A stretch of 64,000 nucleotides of DNA from Mucilaginibacter phyllosphaerae (GCF_004378255.1 NZ_SNQG01000004.1:124001-188000); one strand, 5' to 3'; shown: positions 1 to 9,221, numbered from the stretch's first letter. Notes: generated by a model not told the origin, from the letters alone. A program made the numbers and translations.

Positions 1-1
1 C

Positions 2-2809
2 CAGCAGGTATTAAGCAGGCTGGGCAATGCCGACCTGCCCGACGGGATCAAACCCGAGGTAGAACCCCCTTACGGCCCAACCGGCGAGATCTATCGCTAC
101 ACGCTAAAAAGCAAAACAAAATCACTGCATGAACTTACCGCTATACAGGATTGGGTGCTGGACAGGCAGTTTAAGGCAGTGCCCGGCGTAGCCGACGTAA
201 ACAGCTTTGGCGGTGAAGAAAAAACCTACGAAGTAAGCGTTAACCCATCGCTGCTACAAAAATACGGGCTTACATCGCTGGATGTGTACAACGCCATAAA
301 CCGTAGCAATATTAACGTGGGCGGTGATGTGATAGAAAAGAACGATCAGGCCTTTGTGGTGCGTGGTATCGGTTTGATCAATAACACCAGCGAGATAGAG
401 AACATCATTATCAAAAACGTAAATAATGTACCTATACTGGCTAAAAATGTTGCTAATATTAAAGAAAGCGGCCTGCCGCGCCTGGGCCAGGTAGGGCGCG
501 ATAAAAATAGCGATGTTATTGAAGGTATTGTGGTAATGCGCAAAGGCGAAAACCCGGCAGAGGTGTTAACCCGCATCCGTGCTAAAGTAGAAGACCTTAA
601 TAACAATGTATTGCCTAAGGATGTAAAGCTGGATACGTTTTATGACCGTACCACGCTGATGGATTTTTGTACCGAAACGGTAATCCATAACCTGCTGGAA
701 GGTATAGTGCTGGTAACGGTTATCGTATTCTTGTTTATGGCCGACTGGCGCACCACTTTAACCGTGGCCATCATTATCCCGCTGGCGCTGCTATTTGCAT
801 TTATGTGTATGCGCATCAAGGGGATGACAGCCAACTTGCTATCGATGGGGGCGGTTGACTTTGGGATCATCATAGATGGTGCCGTGGTGATGGTAGAAGG
901 GATCTTTGTAGCGCTGGATCATCGTGCCAAAGAACTGGGCATGGAGAAATTTAACAAAATAGCCAAACTGGGCCTGTTTAAAAATGTAGGTGCCGAAATG
1001 GGTAAGGCCATTTTCTTCTCCAAACTCATCATCATCACCTGCTTGATCCCTATTTTCGCTTTCCAGAAGGTAGAGGGTAAAATGTTCTCGCCATTGGCAT
1101 ATACCTTAGGTTTTGCCTTGCTTGGTGCCTTAATATTTACGTTAACACTGGTGCCTGCTTTATCAAGCATCCTGCTGCGTAAAAATGTAAAAGAAAAGCA
1201 TAACCCTATCGTACTGTTTTTTGAGAACGGCATCCGCCGGATGTTTAACTATACTTACCGCAATCAAAAACTCAGCCTTATTGTATCCGTTGCCTTTATG
1301 GTATTAACCTTTGCATCGGCTAAGTTTTTGGGTACAGAATTTTTGCCGCAGCTAAACGAGGGCGCCCTTTGGGTAACCGCACAGCTGCCTATGAGCACCT
1401 CGCTGGAAAACTCGGTTAACGTAACCAATAAAATGCGCCAGGTGCTGTCTACCTTCCCCGAGGTAAAACAAACGCTGTCGCAGGTTGGCCGTACCAATGA
1501 CGGTACCGACCCTAAGGGTTTCTTTAACGTACAGATCCAGGTAGACCTTTTACCTAAAAAGGAATGGAAACGTAAAATAACCCAGGAAGAGCTGATTGCC
1601 GAAATGGATAAAAAATTAAGCCAGTTTCCGGGTATCATATTCAATTATTCGCAGCCTATTATTGATAACGTTGCCGAAGCGGTGGCCGGTGTGCCTGCTT
1701 CCATGGCTGTTAAAATATTCGGGCCCGATTTTAAAACGCTTGATACCAAGGCCGACCAGGTGATGGCCGTCCTTAAAAACATCAGGGGGGTAGAAGACCT
1801 GGGCGTGCTGCGCAACCTGGGCCAGCCGGAATTCCGGATAGAGCTTGACCAGCGTAAGATGGCTGTTTACGGCGTATCTACTGCCGATGCAAACTCGGTT
1901 ATTGAAATGGCCATTGGCGGTAAAGCCGCCACCCAGTTGTATGAGGGCGAACGCAAATTTGATGTGCGGATCCGGTACCAGAAACAGTACCGCGATACGC
2001 AGGAAAAGATAGAGAACCTGATGGTACCTACCATGAACGGGTCAAAGATATCTATTAAAGAGATCTCCAGCATTACATCGCAAACCGGGCCGGCTTTTAT
2101 ATACCGCGATAACAACATGCGCTATATAGCGGTTAAATTTAGTGTACGTGGCCGCGATTTAGGCGGTACCATTGCCGAAGCACAGGAAAAAGTTGGCAAA
2201 TCTGTTAAACTTGACCAAGGGTACTCATTTACCTGGAACGGTGAATTTGAGAACCAGATCCGTGCATCAAATACACTGGCACGTGTGGTACCTATCTGTT
2301 TGCTGGTGATATTTTTGATACTGTACGTTACCTTCGGCAATGCAAAAGATGCCGTATTGGTAATTATGAATGTGCCGTTTGCATTAATAGGCGGCATACT
2401 GGCCCTGCACATCACACATACCAACTTCAGTATATCTGCAGGTATTGGTTTCATCGCCCTGTTTGGCGTATGTATCCAAAATGGTGTGATACTGATATCC
2501 GTGTTCCGCAAGAACCTGGAAGAGCACATGCCGCTGAACACCGCCCTGTTAGAGGGTGTGGTATCACGTGTGCGCCCGGTGGTGATGACTGCCCTGATGG
2601 CCGCTATAGGCCTGATGCCCGCTGCCTTATCTACAGGTATTGGCAGCGAAACCCAAAAACCCTTAGCCATTGTGGTGATAGGGGGCCTGGTTACCTCAAC
2701 TATTCTTACCCTATTGATATTACCTATTATTTATGCCATTGTTTATCGTTTGATACATAGGCGAGAGAACAGGAAACTATTAAAAAGGATAGGTGTAGTT
2801 AGTGCTTAG
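2..2809 (+). CDS. Heavy-metal efflux RND transporter (CusA/CzcA family), 5'-truncated by the window edge
   Basis: The open frame runs in from the window start, so the N-terminus is missing; about 935 residues remain of a family usually near 1030-1050. It is the inner-membrane proton-driven pump of a tripartite CzcCBA/CusCBA-type metal exporter. Early residues include EVEPPYGPTGEIYRYTL, a typical stretch of the family's periplasmic porter domain. The TM4 proton-relay region reads VDFGIIIDGAVVMVEG, matching the DFG-x3-DGA-x2-xE pattern associated in HME classification with divalent cations (Co/Zn/Cd type) rather than Cu/Ag, although the final Asn of the usual 'EN' is Gly here. Hydrophobic blocks near 700-1180 and 2280-2750 are the two transmembrane bundles. 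The partner membrane-fusion and outer-membrane genes would lie upstream outside the window. Family is certain; metal specificity is inference. Confidence 0.95.
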   Translation, partial: QQVLSRLGNADLPDGIKPEVEPPYGPTGEIYRYTLKSKTKSLHELTAIQDWVLDRQFKAVPGVADVNSFGGEEKTYEVSVNPSLLQKYGLTSLDVYNAINRSNINVGGDVIEKNDQAFVVRGIGLINNTSEIENIIIKNVNNVPILAKNVANIKESGLPRLGQVGRDKNSDVIEGIVVMRKGENPAEVLTRIRAKVEDLNNNVLPKDVKLDTFYDRTTLMDFCTETVIHNLLEGIVLVTVIVFLFMADWRTTLTVAIIIPLALLFAFMCMRIKGMTANLLSMGAVDFGIIIDGAVVMVEGIFVALDHRAKELGMEKFNKIAKLGLFKNVGAEMGKAIFFSKLIIITCLIPIFAFQKVEGKMFSPLAYTLGFALLGALIFTLTLVPALSSILLRKNVKEKHNPIVLFFENGIRRMFNYTYRNQKLSLIVSVAFMVLTFASAKFLGTEFLPQLNEGALWVTAQLPMSTSLENSVNVTNKMRQVLSTFPEVKQTLSQVGRTNDGTDPKGFFNVQIQVDLLPKKEWKRKITQEELIAEMDKKLSQFPGIIFNYSQPIIDNVAEAVAGVPASMAVKIFGPDFKTLDTKADQVMAVLKNIRGVEDLGVLRNLGQPEFRIELDQRKMAVYGVSTADANSVIEMAIGGKAATQLYEGERKFDVRIRYQKQYRDTQEKIENLMVPTMNGSKISIKEISSITSQTGPAFIYRDNNMRYIAVKFSVRGRDLGGTIAEAQEKVGKSVKLDQGYSFTWNGEFENQIRASNTLARVVPICLLVIFLILYVTFGNAKDAVLVIMNVPFALIGGILALHITHTNFSISAGIGFIALFGVCIQNGVILISVFRKNLEEHMPLNTALLEGVVSRVRPVVMTALMAAIGLMPAALSTGIGSETQKPLAIVVIGGLVTSTILTLLILPIIYAIVYRLIHRRENRKLLKRIGVVSA

Positions 2810-2821
2810 TTTATTGTTTGA

Positions 2822-2875
2822 AACATTGTAACCCTAAAGGCGGGCGCGAGGCTTGTCTTTAGGGATTGCAATGTT
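2822..2875. terminator. Bidirectional terminator hairpin between convergent genes
   Basis: A long imperfect inverted repeat: aacattgtaaccctaaag pairs with ctttagggattgcaatgtt, with a 17-nt GC-rich loop. It sits between the end of the RND gene (+) and the end of the NADH dehydrogenase gene (-), where a shared terminator is expected. It lacks a long T-tract. Confidence 0.6.
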
Positions 2876-2910
2876 ATTAAAGGAGTATCCAGAATAAAAG
2901 CACCAATACT

Positions 2911-4215
2911 TTAAATGCCCGATTTAAATATCATCCTGAAGGATTGATCTCGGCTGATGTAAGATACCGCCCAGTTGTAAAGTGTACGCAATTTATTGCG
3001 GTAATTCACTAATGATATCAGGTGAATAAACAGCCACATAAATAATGCGATGATACCGCTAAAATGTACTTTGTGCTTAAACAGATCTACCACCGCGTTG
3101 TTGCGGCCAATAATAGCCATATCCCCTTTATCAAAGTATTTAAAAGTTTTTAACTGTTGCCCTTTAGCAATGGCTATAAAGTTGGCAGCAAGGGTTTTAC
3201 CCTGTTGTATCGCAACCTGTGCTATCTGCGGGTGGCCTTTTGGGTAAGCTTCATCTGTTGTTTGGATGGATGCATCGCCAATGGCGTAAATATTATCCAC
3301 CCCAATTACTTTATTATGCTCGTTGGTTATCATCCGCTTACCTGCGCCAAGGCTGGTTGCGGGGATGCCCTCAAAGGTATTGGCAATAATCCCGGCGGCC
3401 CATATCAGGGTGTTTGATTCAATCACCTCACCGTTTGATAGCATGATCCTGCCGTCAACATAATCATTAACATGCAGGTTTAGCTTAACTTTAACCCCCA
3501 GGGCGGTAAGTACTTTATAAGCCTCTTGGTGCGTTTTTTCGCTCATGGCGCCCAGCAGGTTAGGGCTGCCGTCTATAATATAGATAGCGCCCGGCTGGTT
3601 TATCAGTTCCGGATAATCCTTTTTAAAGATGTATTTTTTCATTTCGGCCAGCATGCCGGATACCTCAACGCCTGTAGGCCCGCCGCCTGCCACTACTACC
3701 GTAAGCAGTTTCTTACGCTCGGCAGGGTCCTGGGTGATGGTTGCCCGTTCAACAGTTTCCAGCATAGCGTTGCGCATGCGCAGGCCATCATCAATGCTTT
3801 TCATCGGTATGGCATTTTTTTCGATATTTTGATTGCCGAAAAAGTTTGTTTTAGCGCCCGATGCAAACACCAGGTAATCATAACTTAATTCGCCGTCTTT
3901 TAAATAAACCGTTTGCTTATCAGGGTCGATCTTTACCGGCTCGCCCATCCTGAAACGGATATTATCCTTACGGAACAGCTTTCTGAACGGATAACTGATG
4001 CTTGATGGTTCCAGGAAACTGGTGGATACCTGGTAAAGCAGCGGCGGGAAATAATTGTAGTTGTTTTTATCTACCAGGGTAACCTGGTAGTTTTTGTTTT
4101 TTGCTACGCCCTGTGCAAAGTTTACACCGGCGAAACCGCCGCCGATAACCACAATTTTTTTGGCTGTGCCCGGCGTGTTGCCTGCTTGTACTGCCTGGGT
4201 AGAAAGATCGCTCAT
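2911..4215 (-). CDS. Type II NADH dehydrogenase (NDH-2, NAD(P)/FAD-dependent oxidoreductase)
   Basis: Single-subunit, non-proton-pumping NADH:quinone oxidoreductase, peripheral on the cytoplasmic face of the inner membrane, feeding electrons into the respiratory chain. The first Rossmann motif KKIVVIGGGFAGVNFA (about residues 19-34) binds FAD. The second, VVVAGGGPTGVEVSGMLAE (about 170-190), binds NADH. The family segment YNYFPPLLYQVSTSFLEP follows the first fold, and IYAIGDAS (about 310) is the FAD-contacting GD motif. The C-terminal hydrophobic helix FSGIIALFMWLFIHLISLV is the usual membrane anchor in Bacteroidota NDH-2 proteins. Length 434 aa is normal. The gene stands alone on its strand. 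A 7/8 match to TAnnTTTG lies upstream near 4240. NADH as substrate is the family expectation, not shown by the sequence. Confidence 0.93.
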   Translation of the reverse strand: MSDLSTQAVQAGNTPGTAKKIVVIGGGFAGVNFAQGVAKNKNYQVTLVDKNNYNYFPPLLYQVSTSFLEPSSISYPFRKLFRKDNIRFRMGEPVKIDPDKQTVYLKDGELSYDYLVFASGAKTNFFGNQNIEKNAIPMKSIDDGLRMRNAMLETVERATITQDPAERKKLLTVVVAGGGPTGVEVSGMLAEMKKYIFKKDYPELINQPGAIYIIDGSPNLLGAMSEKTHQEAYKVLTALGVKVKLNLHVNDYVDGRIMLSNGEVIESNTLIWAAGIIANTFEGIPATSLGAGKRMITNEHNKVIGVDNIYAIGDASIQTTDEAYPKGHPQIAQVAIQQGKTLAANFIAIAKGQQLKTFKYFDKGDMAIIGRNNAVVDLFKHKVHFSGIIALFMWLFIHLISLVNYRNKLRTLYNWAVSYISRDQSFRMIFKSGI

Positions 4216-4353
4216 TTCTATAGATTTAAGTTTGTCACCTTTATAAATGACAATGTAAAAGTAACTGTTGTGTACTTATTACACTATGTATTTGCTTAAT
4301 TTTACATGGTGTTGATGATGCTGATTTGCACGGCTGCAACCGATGAAACAAAA

Positions 4354-4386
4354 AAAACCGCTTTTAATAATTAAAAGCGGTTTTTA
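4354..4386 (-). terminator. Rho-independent terminator of the sigma factor gene
   Basis: A perfect hairpin (aaaaaccgcttttaat / attaaaagcggttttt) lies directly downstream of the sigma-factor stop codon, with runs of A/T on both sides. Confidence 0.85.
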
Positions 4387-4407
4387 TAATTTGTAATTCA
4401 ATATCTG

Positions 4408-5265
4408 CTACAAATAAGATTGCAGCGCACCACTGCGTGATGACTGCTTGATACGTTGCAGCGCCTTATCTTTTATCTGGCGTACACGCTCGCGGGTAAG
4501 CTCAAATTTTTCGCCTATTTCTTCCAGTGTGTGGGTATGTGTGTTACCTAAGCCGTAAAAAAGCATCAGCACTTCGCGGTCACGCTCGCCCAGTTTGGAT
4601 AGTGAACGGCCAAGCTCGGTAGCTAACGAATCATGGATCAGCATACTGTCGGTACTTGGGTCGTCATTATGCATTACATCCAGCAGCGTACCTTCTTCGC
4701 CTTGTTGAAAAGGAGCGTCTATAGATACCTGGCGGCCCGAGTTACGTAACGAATCGGCAATTTTTTCAACCGTGGTTTCCAGGCATTCAGCCAGTTCCTC
4801 GGGTGTTGCTTCGCGTTCAAGTTCCTGCTCAAGCGATGATTGTGTTTTGCGGATCTTGCTGAGTGTGCCGATCTGGTTAAGCGGCAAACGCACCGAGCGC
4901 GATTGATCTGAGATAGCAGATATGATCGACTGGCGGATCCACCAAACGGCGTATGATATAAATTTAAAACCTTTGGTTTCATCAAAGCGGCGGGCTGCCT
5001 TTATCAGGCCAAGGTTACCTTCGTTAATAAGGTCGCCAAGAGTTATGCCCTGGTTTTGATATTGTTTTGCAACCGATACCACAAAACGCAGGTTGGCTTT
5101 GGTAAGGCGCTCTAAAGCGGCCTGGTCGCCTTCGCGAATTTTTTGTGCCAGTATTACTTCTTCCTGCGCGCTTATGAGGTCTACTTTACCTATCTCAGTT
5201 AAGTACTTATCAAGCGATTGGGTTTCGCGGTTGGTGATGGATTGACTTATCTTAAGTTGTCTCAT
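4408..5265 (-). CDS. rpoD: Primary RNA polymerase sigma factor (RpoD/SigA type)
   Basis: Housekeeping sigma factor directing RNA polymerase to the atypical Bacteroidota promoters. At 285 aa it lacks region 1.1 and the non-conserved insert of E. coli sigma-70, as is usual in Bacteroidota. Region 1.2 is near residues 17-45 ([20 protein letters not shown]). Region 2 includes [16 protein letters not shown] and the -10 recognition/melting segment [15 protein letters not shown] (about 117-131). Region 3 follows with SVRLPLNQI. Region 4 ends with the -35-contacting helix-turn-helix [25 protein letters not shown] (about 243-267). The start is the only ATG consistent with family N-termini. It is monocistronic with its own terminator. 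The RpoD assignment rests on completeness and family resemblance; other group 1/2 paralogues may exist elsewhere in the genome. Confidence 0.92.
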   Translation of the reverse strand: MRQLKISQSITNRETQSLDKYLTEIGKVDLISAQEEVILAQKIREGDQAALERLTKANLRFVVSVAKQYQNQGITLGDLINEGNLGLIKAARRFDETKGFKFISYAVWWIRQSIISAISDQSRSVRLPLNQIGTLSKIRKTQSSLEQELEREATPEELAECLETTVEKIADSLRNSGRQVSIDAPFQQGEEGTLLDVMHNDDPSTDSMLIHDSLATELGRSLSKLGERDREVLMLFYGLGNTHTHTLEEIGEKFELTRERVRQIKDKALQRIKQSSRSGALQSYL

Positions 5266-5365
5266 TTAATGGGGTTAAACGGCTACCTTGCCGGCAATTA
5301 AATAAAATATTAAACTTTAAAAGAGCGGGGAACGGGTTATATAATGGCCCTAAGAAAAAAATAAA

Positions 5366-5391
5366 AAGCATCCGTTAGCTAACGGATGCTT
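5366..5391 (-). terminator. Rho-independent terminator of the cold-shock gene
   Basis: A 26-nt perfect palindrome (aagcatccgttag / ctaacggatgctt) is followed on the minus strand by an A/T-rich tract rich in U when transcribed. It lies 22 nt after the cold-shock gene stop. Confidence 0.85.
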
Positions 5392-5413
5392 CACGATCAT
5401 TAATTATAGTGTA

Positions 5414-5605
5414 TTAAGCTACTTTAACTTTTACCGCGTTAGGGCCTTTTCTGCCTTCTTCAACTTCAAATTCTACGCTGTCATTTTCGCGGATGCGATC
5501 AATTAAGCCTGTTGAGTGAACGAACACTTCTTTGCCACCGTTACTTGGGGTGATGAATCCAAAACCCTTTTCTTCATTAAAAAATTTTACTGTTCCTTGT
5601 TGCAT
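5414..5605 (-). CDS. Cold-shock domain protein (CspA family RNA chaperone)
   Basis: A 63-residue single OB-fold cold-shock domain protein that binds single-stranded RNA/DNA. RNP1 reads KGFGFITPS (residues about 13-21) and RNP2 reads VFVHSTGL (about 27-34). The N-terminal MQQGTVKFFNEEKGFGF is standard. It is slightly shorter than the E. coli proteins (about 70 aa), as is common in Bacteroidota. It is monocistronic, with a clear promoter 20 nt upstream and a strong terminator. No long cold-box leader is possible, because the predicted transcription start leaves only a short 5' UTR. This argues against an E. coli cspA-type thermosensor leader unless a further upstream promoter exists. Confidence 0.95.
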   Translation of the reverse strand: MQQGTVKFFNEEKGFGFITPSNGGKEVFVHSTGLIDRIRENDSVEFEVEEGRKGPNAVKVKVA

Positions 5606-5625
5606 TATATTTATTTAAATAGATA

Positions 5626-5633
5626 CAAAAGTA
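5626..5633 (-). promoter_or_regulatory. Bacteroidota -7 promoter element of the cold-shock gene
   Basis: On the minus strand the sequence TACTTTTG is a perfect match to TAnnTTTG and lies 20 nt upstream of the ATG. The matching -33 element is weak, so the call rests on the -7 box and its position. Confidence 0.6.
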
Positions 5634-5885
5634 CTGTTAATTATTGATAAAACACTATCAAAATATTAAATGAAGTACTTTATACACGTTAATTTGCCTT
5701 ATTTGTGTTTAAAATTGCAGTAGAATGTTTTTTCACACTTCTTGCCGAGCAACTTTGTCAGCCAACCTCACAATTAATTGGCTGCTGTAAGTTTTGGTAT
5801 TGTTTTACGACAAACCGGCAATACTTAAACCCTTTTTTTACGTTAGTTAATTACCGCACACAAATGTTGTGCATATCTTAAACAT

Positions 5886-6518
5886 ATGAGAAAAATAAGC
5901 ATTCAAATTATTCTGCTATTACTTACGGGCTTTTCTGCTTTTGCAGTTAAGCCAATTAAAGGTTTTACAACAAACAAACCCATAATGGATACCGCAACTT
6001 TTGCTACCGGTTGTTTTTGGTGCACCGAAGCTAAGTTTCAGCAGCTAAAAGGTGTTAAGAAAGTGGTATCAGGTTATAGCGGGGGCAAGGTTGCCAACCC
6101 AACTTACAAACAGGTAAGCACCGGCACCACCGGCCATGCCGAAGCATGCAACATTATCTACGACCCTGCACAAATTACTTATGATGAGTTACTGGCTGCA
6201 TTTTTTGTAGCGCACGACCCTACACAGCTAAACCGCCAGGGTAACGATGTAGGTACGCAATACCGTTCGGCTATATTTTACCATAATGCAGCCCAAAAGC
6301 AAAAAGCCGATTATTACATAGGCAAGCTGAATACCGAGAAGGCTTATAAAAGCAAAATAGTTACGCAGGTAGCACCGTACACGGCGTTTTATAAAGCAGA
6401 GGATTATCACCAGAATTATTTTAACCAGAACAAGGGCAGCAACCCCTACTGTAAATATGTGATACAGCCCGAACTGGATAAGTTTAAAAAGGTATTTAAA
6501 AACAAGCTGAAAGACTAA
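5886..6518 (+). CDS. msrA: Exported peptide-methionine (S)-S-oxide reductase MsrA
   Basis: Reduces the S-diastereomer of methionine sulfoxide in proteins. The N-terminal 20 residues (MRKISIQIILLLLTGFSAFA) form a Sec signal peptide, so the enzyme should act in the periplasm. The catalytic motif is ATGCFWCTEAKF, with the active Cys near residue 43 and a second Cys in CFWC. The segments YSGGKVANPTYKQVSTGTTGHAEA and QLNRQGNDVGTQYRSAIFY are family hallmarks. The C-terminal region HQNYFNQNKGSNPYCKYVI carries a probable resolving Cys. Its stop lies 2 nt before the next gene, the MsrB-type reductase, so both stereoisomers are handled by one transcript. The electron donor is unknown; the nearby TlpA-like proteins are possible but unproven partners. 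Confidence 0.95.
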   Translation: MRKISIQIILLLLTGFSAFAVKPIKGFTTNKPIMDTATFATGCFWCTEAKFQQLKGVKKVVSGYSGGKVANPTYKQVSTGTTGHAEACNIIYDPAQITYDELLAAFFVAHDPTQLNRQGNDVGTQYRSAIFYHNAAQKQKADYYIGKLNTEKAYKSKIVTQVAPYTAFYKAEDYHQNYFNQNKGSNPYCKYVIQPELDKFKKVFKNKLKD

Positions 6519-6520
6519 AT

Positions 6521-7033
6521 ATGAAAACCATTTACAGTACTGCCATTTTATTGCTTTGCTTTAGCTGCACCTTTGCGCAGCATTTAAAAAGCAATAAGGG
6601 CCATGAAAATAACCCCTATTACTCTAATACAGATACCCGCCCGCTCGGGGTGACCGACGCGGAATGGAAAAAGATCTTGCCGCCTGCATTGTATGCTACC
6701 GCCCGCGAACAGGCTACCGAACGCCCTTTTACCGGCCAGTACTGGAATAAAAGCGCCAAGGGTACTTACTACTGCGCTGTTTGCGGCAACAAGCTGTTCC
6801 GATCTGATGCCAAGTTTGCGAGCGACTGCGGCTGGCCAAGTTTTTATGCACCGGTTAGGAAAAACAGTGTGCTGTATAAAGAAGATAATTCGGTAGGGAT
6901 GCAGCGTACCGAGGTTTTATGCGCACGCTGCAAATCGCACCTGGGGCATATATTTGACGACGGACCGGCACCAACCTATAAAAGGTTTTGCATGAATTCT
7001 GTTTCTTTAGACTTTGAGCCCGACGAGCTGTAA
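6521..7033 (+). CDS. msrB: Exported peptide-methionine (R)-S-oxide reductase MsrB
   Basis: Reduces the R-diastereomer of methionine sulfoxide. The N-terminus MKTIYSTAILLLCFSCTFAQ is a signal peptide. A Cys near its end could also mark a lipoprotein, but the cleavage site AQ fits signal peptidase I better. Four zinc ligands appear as CAVCG (about residues 85-88) and CARCKSHLGHIF (about 134-145). The catalytic Cys is in RFCMNSVSLDF near residue 157, where most relatives have RYCINSASL. CGWPSFYAP is also typical. The gene follows msrA after 2 nt, and a strong terminator follows it, making a two-gene operon for repair of oxidised envelope proteins. Confidence 0.95.
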   Translation: MKTIYSTAILLLCFSCTFAQHLKSNKGHENNPYYSNTDTRPLGVTDAEWKKILPPALYATAREQATERPFTGQYWNKSAKGTYYCAVCGNKLFRSDAKFASDCGWPSFYAPVRKNSVLYKEDNSVGMQRTEVLCARCKSHLGHIFDDGPAPTYKRFCMNSVSLDFEPDEL

Positions 7034-7034
7034 A

Positions 7035-7079
7035 ACAACCCGGGCGGACTTTATTATAAGGGCCGCCCGGATTGTTTTA
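7035..7079 (+). terminator. Rho-independent terminator of msrA-msrB
   Basis: Arms acaacccgggcgg and ccgcccggattgt form a GC-rich hairpin followed by TTTTAT directly after the msrB stop codon. Confidence 0.85.
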
Positions 7080-7310
7080 TTGCAATAATCCTGCTTCCGG
7101 CCAGTAAAAACTCGATTTTTTTTCTGCCTGTTAATCAACTGACTATTAGTTTCTTTAAAGTGTATTTTATAACGCCTTTGGTTGTTTTTTCTTTCTTATT
7201 AAACAATTTTTGTTTTTTAGCCGTTATAAATACAGTAATTATTAAAAAAATAGATCAGGATATACGGGAAAAATTATACGCTTTAACCAAATAGTAAATT
7301 GAATATAAAC

Positions 7311-7913
7311 ATGAACAACATGAAAAGATCCATTTTAATGGTTGGCGCATTAGTACTGATGAATTTTACGGCCAGCCGTGTGTTTGCACAAACACAGCCA
7401 GACACTACCAAAAAAGCCACTACTACTACCACAACAACTACAGCTGCAACACCGGCAGCAACTGATGGCGCAAGCGATGTAGTTGGCGCTTTAGCAAGTA
7501 ATCCTGATTATTCTACTGCACTAAGCGCCGTAAAGGCAGCCGGACTTGATGCTACCTTAAAAACCGGCGGCCCCTATACTATTTTTGCACCAAATAATGC
7601 CGCATTCAGCGCCTTGCCGCCCGCAAAGCTGGATAGTTTGCTGAAAGACCCTGCAAAACTGGCTACCGTGCTTAAAGGCCATGTAGTAACCGGCAAATAT
7701 GCCAAAGCTGATATTATTAAAGCATTAAACGCAGGCAAAGGTAAAGCTACCCTAACCACTATCGACGGGCAAACGCTTACCTTATCTGTAACTGCCGATA
7801 AAAAGCTGCAGCTGGCCAACGCCGCAGGCAATACAGCCCTGGTGGTATTGTATGACCTGATAGGCGCCAACGGCGTGGTGAACGGCTTAAATGGCGTTTT
7901 GGCACCTAAATAA
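7311..7913 (+). CDS. Secreted fasciclin (FAS1)-domain protein
   Basis: About 200 aa. A signal peptide (MKRSILMVGALVLMNFTASRVFAQ) is followed by a Thr/Ala-rich linker (KKATTTTTTTTAATPAATDG) and a single FAS1 domain from about residue 55 to the end. H1 motif: TGGPYTIFAPNNAAFSALP. H2 region: LKGHVVTGKYAKADI and the C-terminal LIGANGVVNGLNGVLAP. FAS1 domains mediate weak adhesion or matrix binding; the ligand cannot be told from sequence. An in-frame TTG lies 12 nt upstream, but ATG 7311 or ATG 7320 gives a normal signal peptide; 7311 is chosen and 7320 is equally possible. The gene is alone, with a terminator behind it. Confidence 0.88.
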   Translation: MNNMKRSILMVGALVLMNFTASRVFAQTQPDTTKKATTTTTTTTAATPAATDGASDVVGALASNPDYSTALSAVKAAGLDATLKTGGPYTIFAPNNAAFSALPPAKLDSLLKDPAKLATVLKGHVVTGKYAKADIIKALNAGKGKATLTTIDGQTLTLSVTADKKLQLANAAGNTALVVLYDLIGANGVVNGLNGVLAPK

Positions 7914-7941
7914 CATATCTTTTATTTTTTAAAATAGTGAT

Positions 7942-7976
7942 AAGCCGCCTCATGAAATTCATGGGGCGGCTTTTTT
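7942..7976 (+). terminator. Rho-independent terminator of the fasciclin gene
   Basis: Hairpin aagccgcc ... ggcggctt followed by TTTTTT, 28 nt after the stop codon. Confidence 0.88.
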
Positions 7977-8099
7977 AGCAGCTTGATTTTAAAGTAATGG
8001 TTGCTTTGTTGCTTTTTAATAAATAGCTTTAATGCACTACGCAGTAACCTATGGAGGCCTAAGTTCGCTTAGGCCTCATTTGTAAATTTCAAAGAAAAC

Positions 8100-9212
8100 A
8101 TGAAAAAAAATTTACTGGTTATTATCCTATTATTAATAACCCTGCAAACCCATGCGCAGAGTATTGTAAAAATCAACGGCAGCTGTCCTCTGATCAAAGA
8201 TGGCACAGAAATATCTCTTGTAAGGTGGGTGCCCCGCCGAATCGACCTTGATAAAAAGATTGTTACCAAAACCAGTGGCCACCGGTTTACCTTTGAGGTA
8301 AATGCGGCAGGAGGAGAAGGCTATCTGCTATACGCAAATAAAAAATTCACAAGATTATATCTGGGGCCGGGCAAGGCTGATGTATGGATAGCAGATTCTG
8401 TTTTGAACAAAGTAACAGTAACAGGTAACTTAACAGGTGCCGAATATGATAGATTTTTTTTAAGCCAATCTTATTCTGAAGAAACAAAAGCTTACAAATT
8501 AGCACGTATTACTTATTTCAAATATTTAGACACTAAAGATGTAAATAGCGATGTAAGAGAAACTCTTAAGAAAAAAATAGATTCTCTTGCTGTACCAAAA
8601 CTTAAAAAAGATATTGAACTGACGCTGGGTTACATTAAAAATCACCCATTATCTTATCTTAATACCTTGATATTATATGAAATAATAGATCAGGTTCCGG
8701 AAGATGCCATTAAAACCGTTTTTAAAACCTTATCCCAAAAAAGTACAAACAACACTTGGGGGAAAGAACTGCAATACCGTATCGACAATTTATTTATCGG
8801 TGCAACAGCGCCAAACTTTAAACAAACAGATACGGCAGGCAGGCAGGTAAGCCTGGATAGTTTTCGCGGTAAGTATGTGTTAATAGATTTTTGGGCATCG
8901 TGGTGTATTCCCTGCCGTGCAGATAATCCAAATTTAATTAAGGCTGTTAACGATTATGGTGATAAAAATTTCACTATCGTGAGTGTTTCCTTAGATTCTG
9001 ACAAAGAAAGATGGTTTCAGGCCATTAAACATGATAAATTAACCTGGACACATTTATCTGATTTGAAAGAATGGAAAAACGAGGTATCTGTACAATATTA
9101 TGTTTATGCCGTACCCGACAATTATTTGATTGACCCATCGGGCAAAATAATTGCAAAAAATATACGTGGTGAAGAACTATTAATGAAGCTGAAAGAGTTG
9201 GTTAAATATTAA
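8100..9212 (+). CDS. Exported TlpA-like thioredoxin-fold protein (DUF4369-type N-terminal region)
   Basis: 370 aa. The signal peptide is MKKNLLVIILLLITLQTHAQ. A beta-rich region (about residues 21-125) resembles the DUF4369 domain often fused to thioredoxins in Bacteroidota. A helical middle follows, then an AhpC/TSA-Redoxin domain (about 240-370) with active site FWASWCIPCRADNP (CxxC near 269-272). The cis-Pro loop is probably VYAVPDNYLIDP. It should act as a periplasmic disulfide reductase or cytochrome c maturation factor; the substrate is unknown. The next gene begins 9 nt after this stop and encodes a protein of the same architecture, so they are probably a duplicated co-transcribed pair. 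The pair is visibly more AT-rich than its neighbours. Confidence 0.85.
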   Translation: MKKNLLVIILLLITLQTHAQSIVKINGSCPLIKDGTEISLVRWVPRRIDLDKKIVTKTSGHRFTFEVNAAGGEGYLLYANKKFTRLYLGPGKADVWIADSVLNKVTVTGNLTGAEYDRFFLSQSYSEETKAYKLARITYFKYLDTKDVNSDVRETLKKKIDSLAVPKLKKDIELTLGYIKNHPLSYLNTLILYEIIDQVPEDAIKTVFKTLSQKSTNNTWGKELQYRIDNLFIGATAPNFKQTDTAGRQVSLDSFRGKYVLIDFWASWCIPCRADNPNLIKAVNDYGDKNFTIVSVSLDSDKERWFQAIKHDKLTWTHLSDLKEWKNEVSVQYYVYAVPDNYLIDPSGKIIAKNIRGEELLMKLKELVKY

Positions 9213-9221
9213 TGCAAATAC

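Noticed and set aside
2122..2670. 182-aa minus-strand ORF inside the RND gene
   Set aside because: It is a frame shadow of a strongly conserved transporter, with no domain of its own; the same holds for other long antisense frames in kdpB, clpB and iorB.
5606..5885. Long structured cold-shock leader or riboswitch upstream of the cold-shock gene
   Set aside because: The clear -7 box only 20 nt before the ATG leaves no room for one, and no stable fold was seen.
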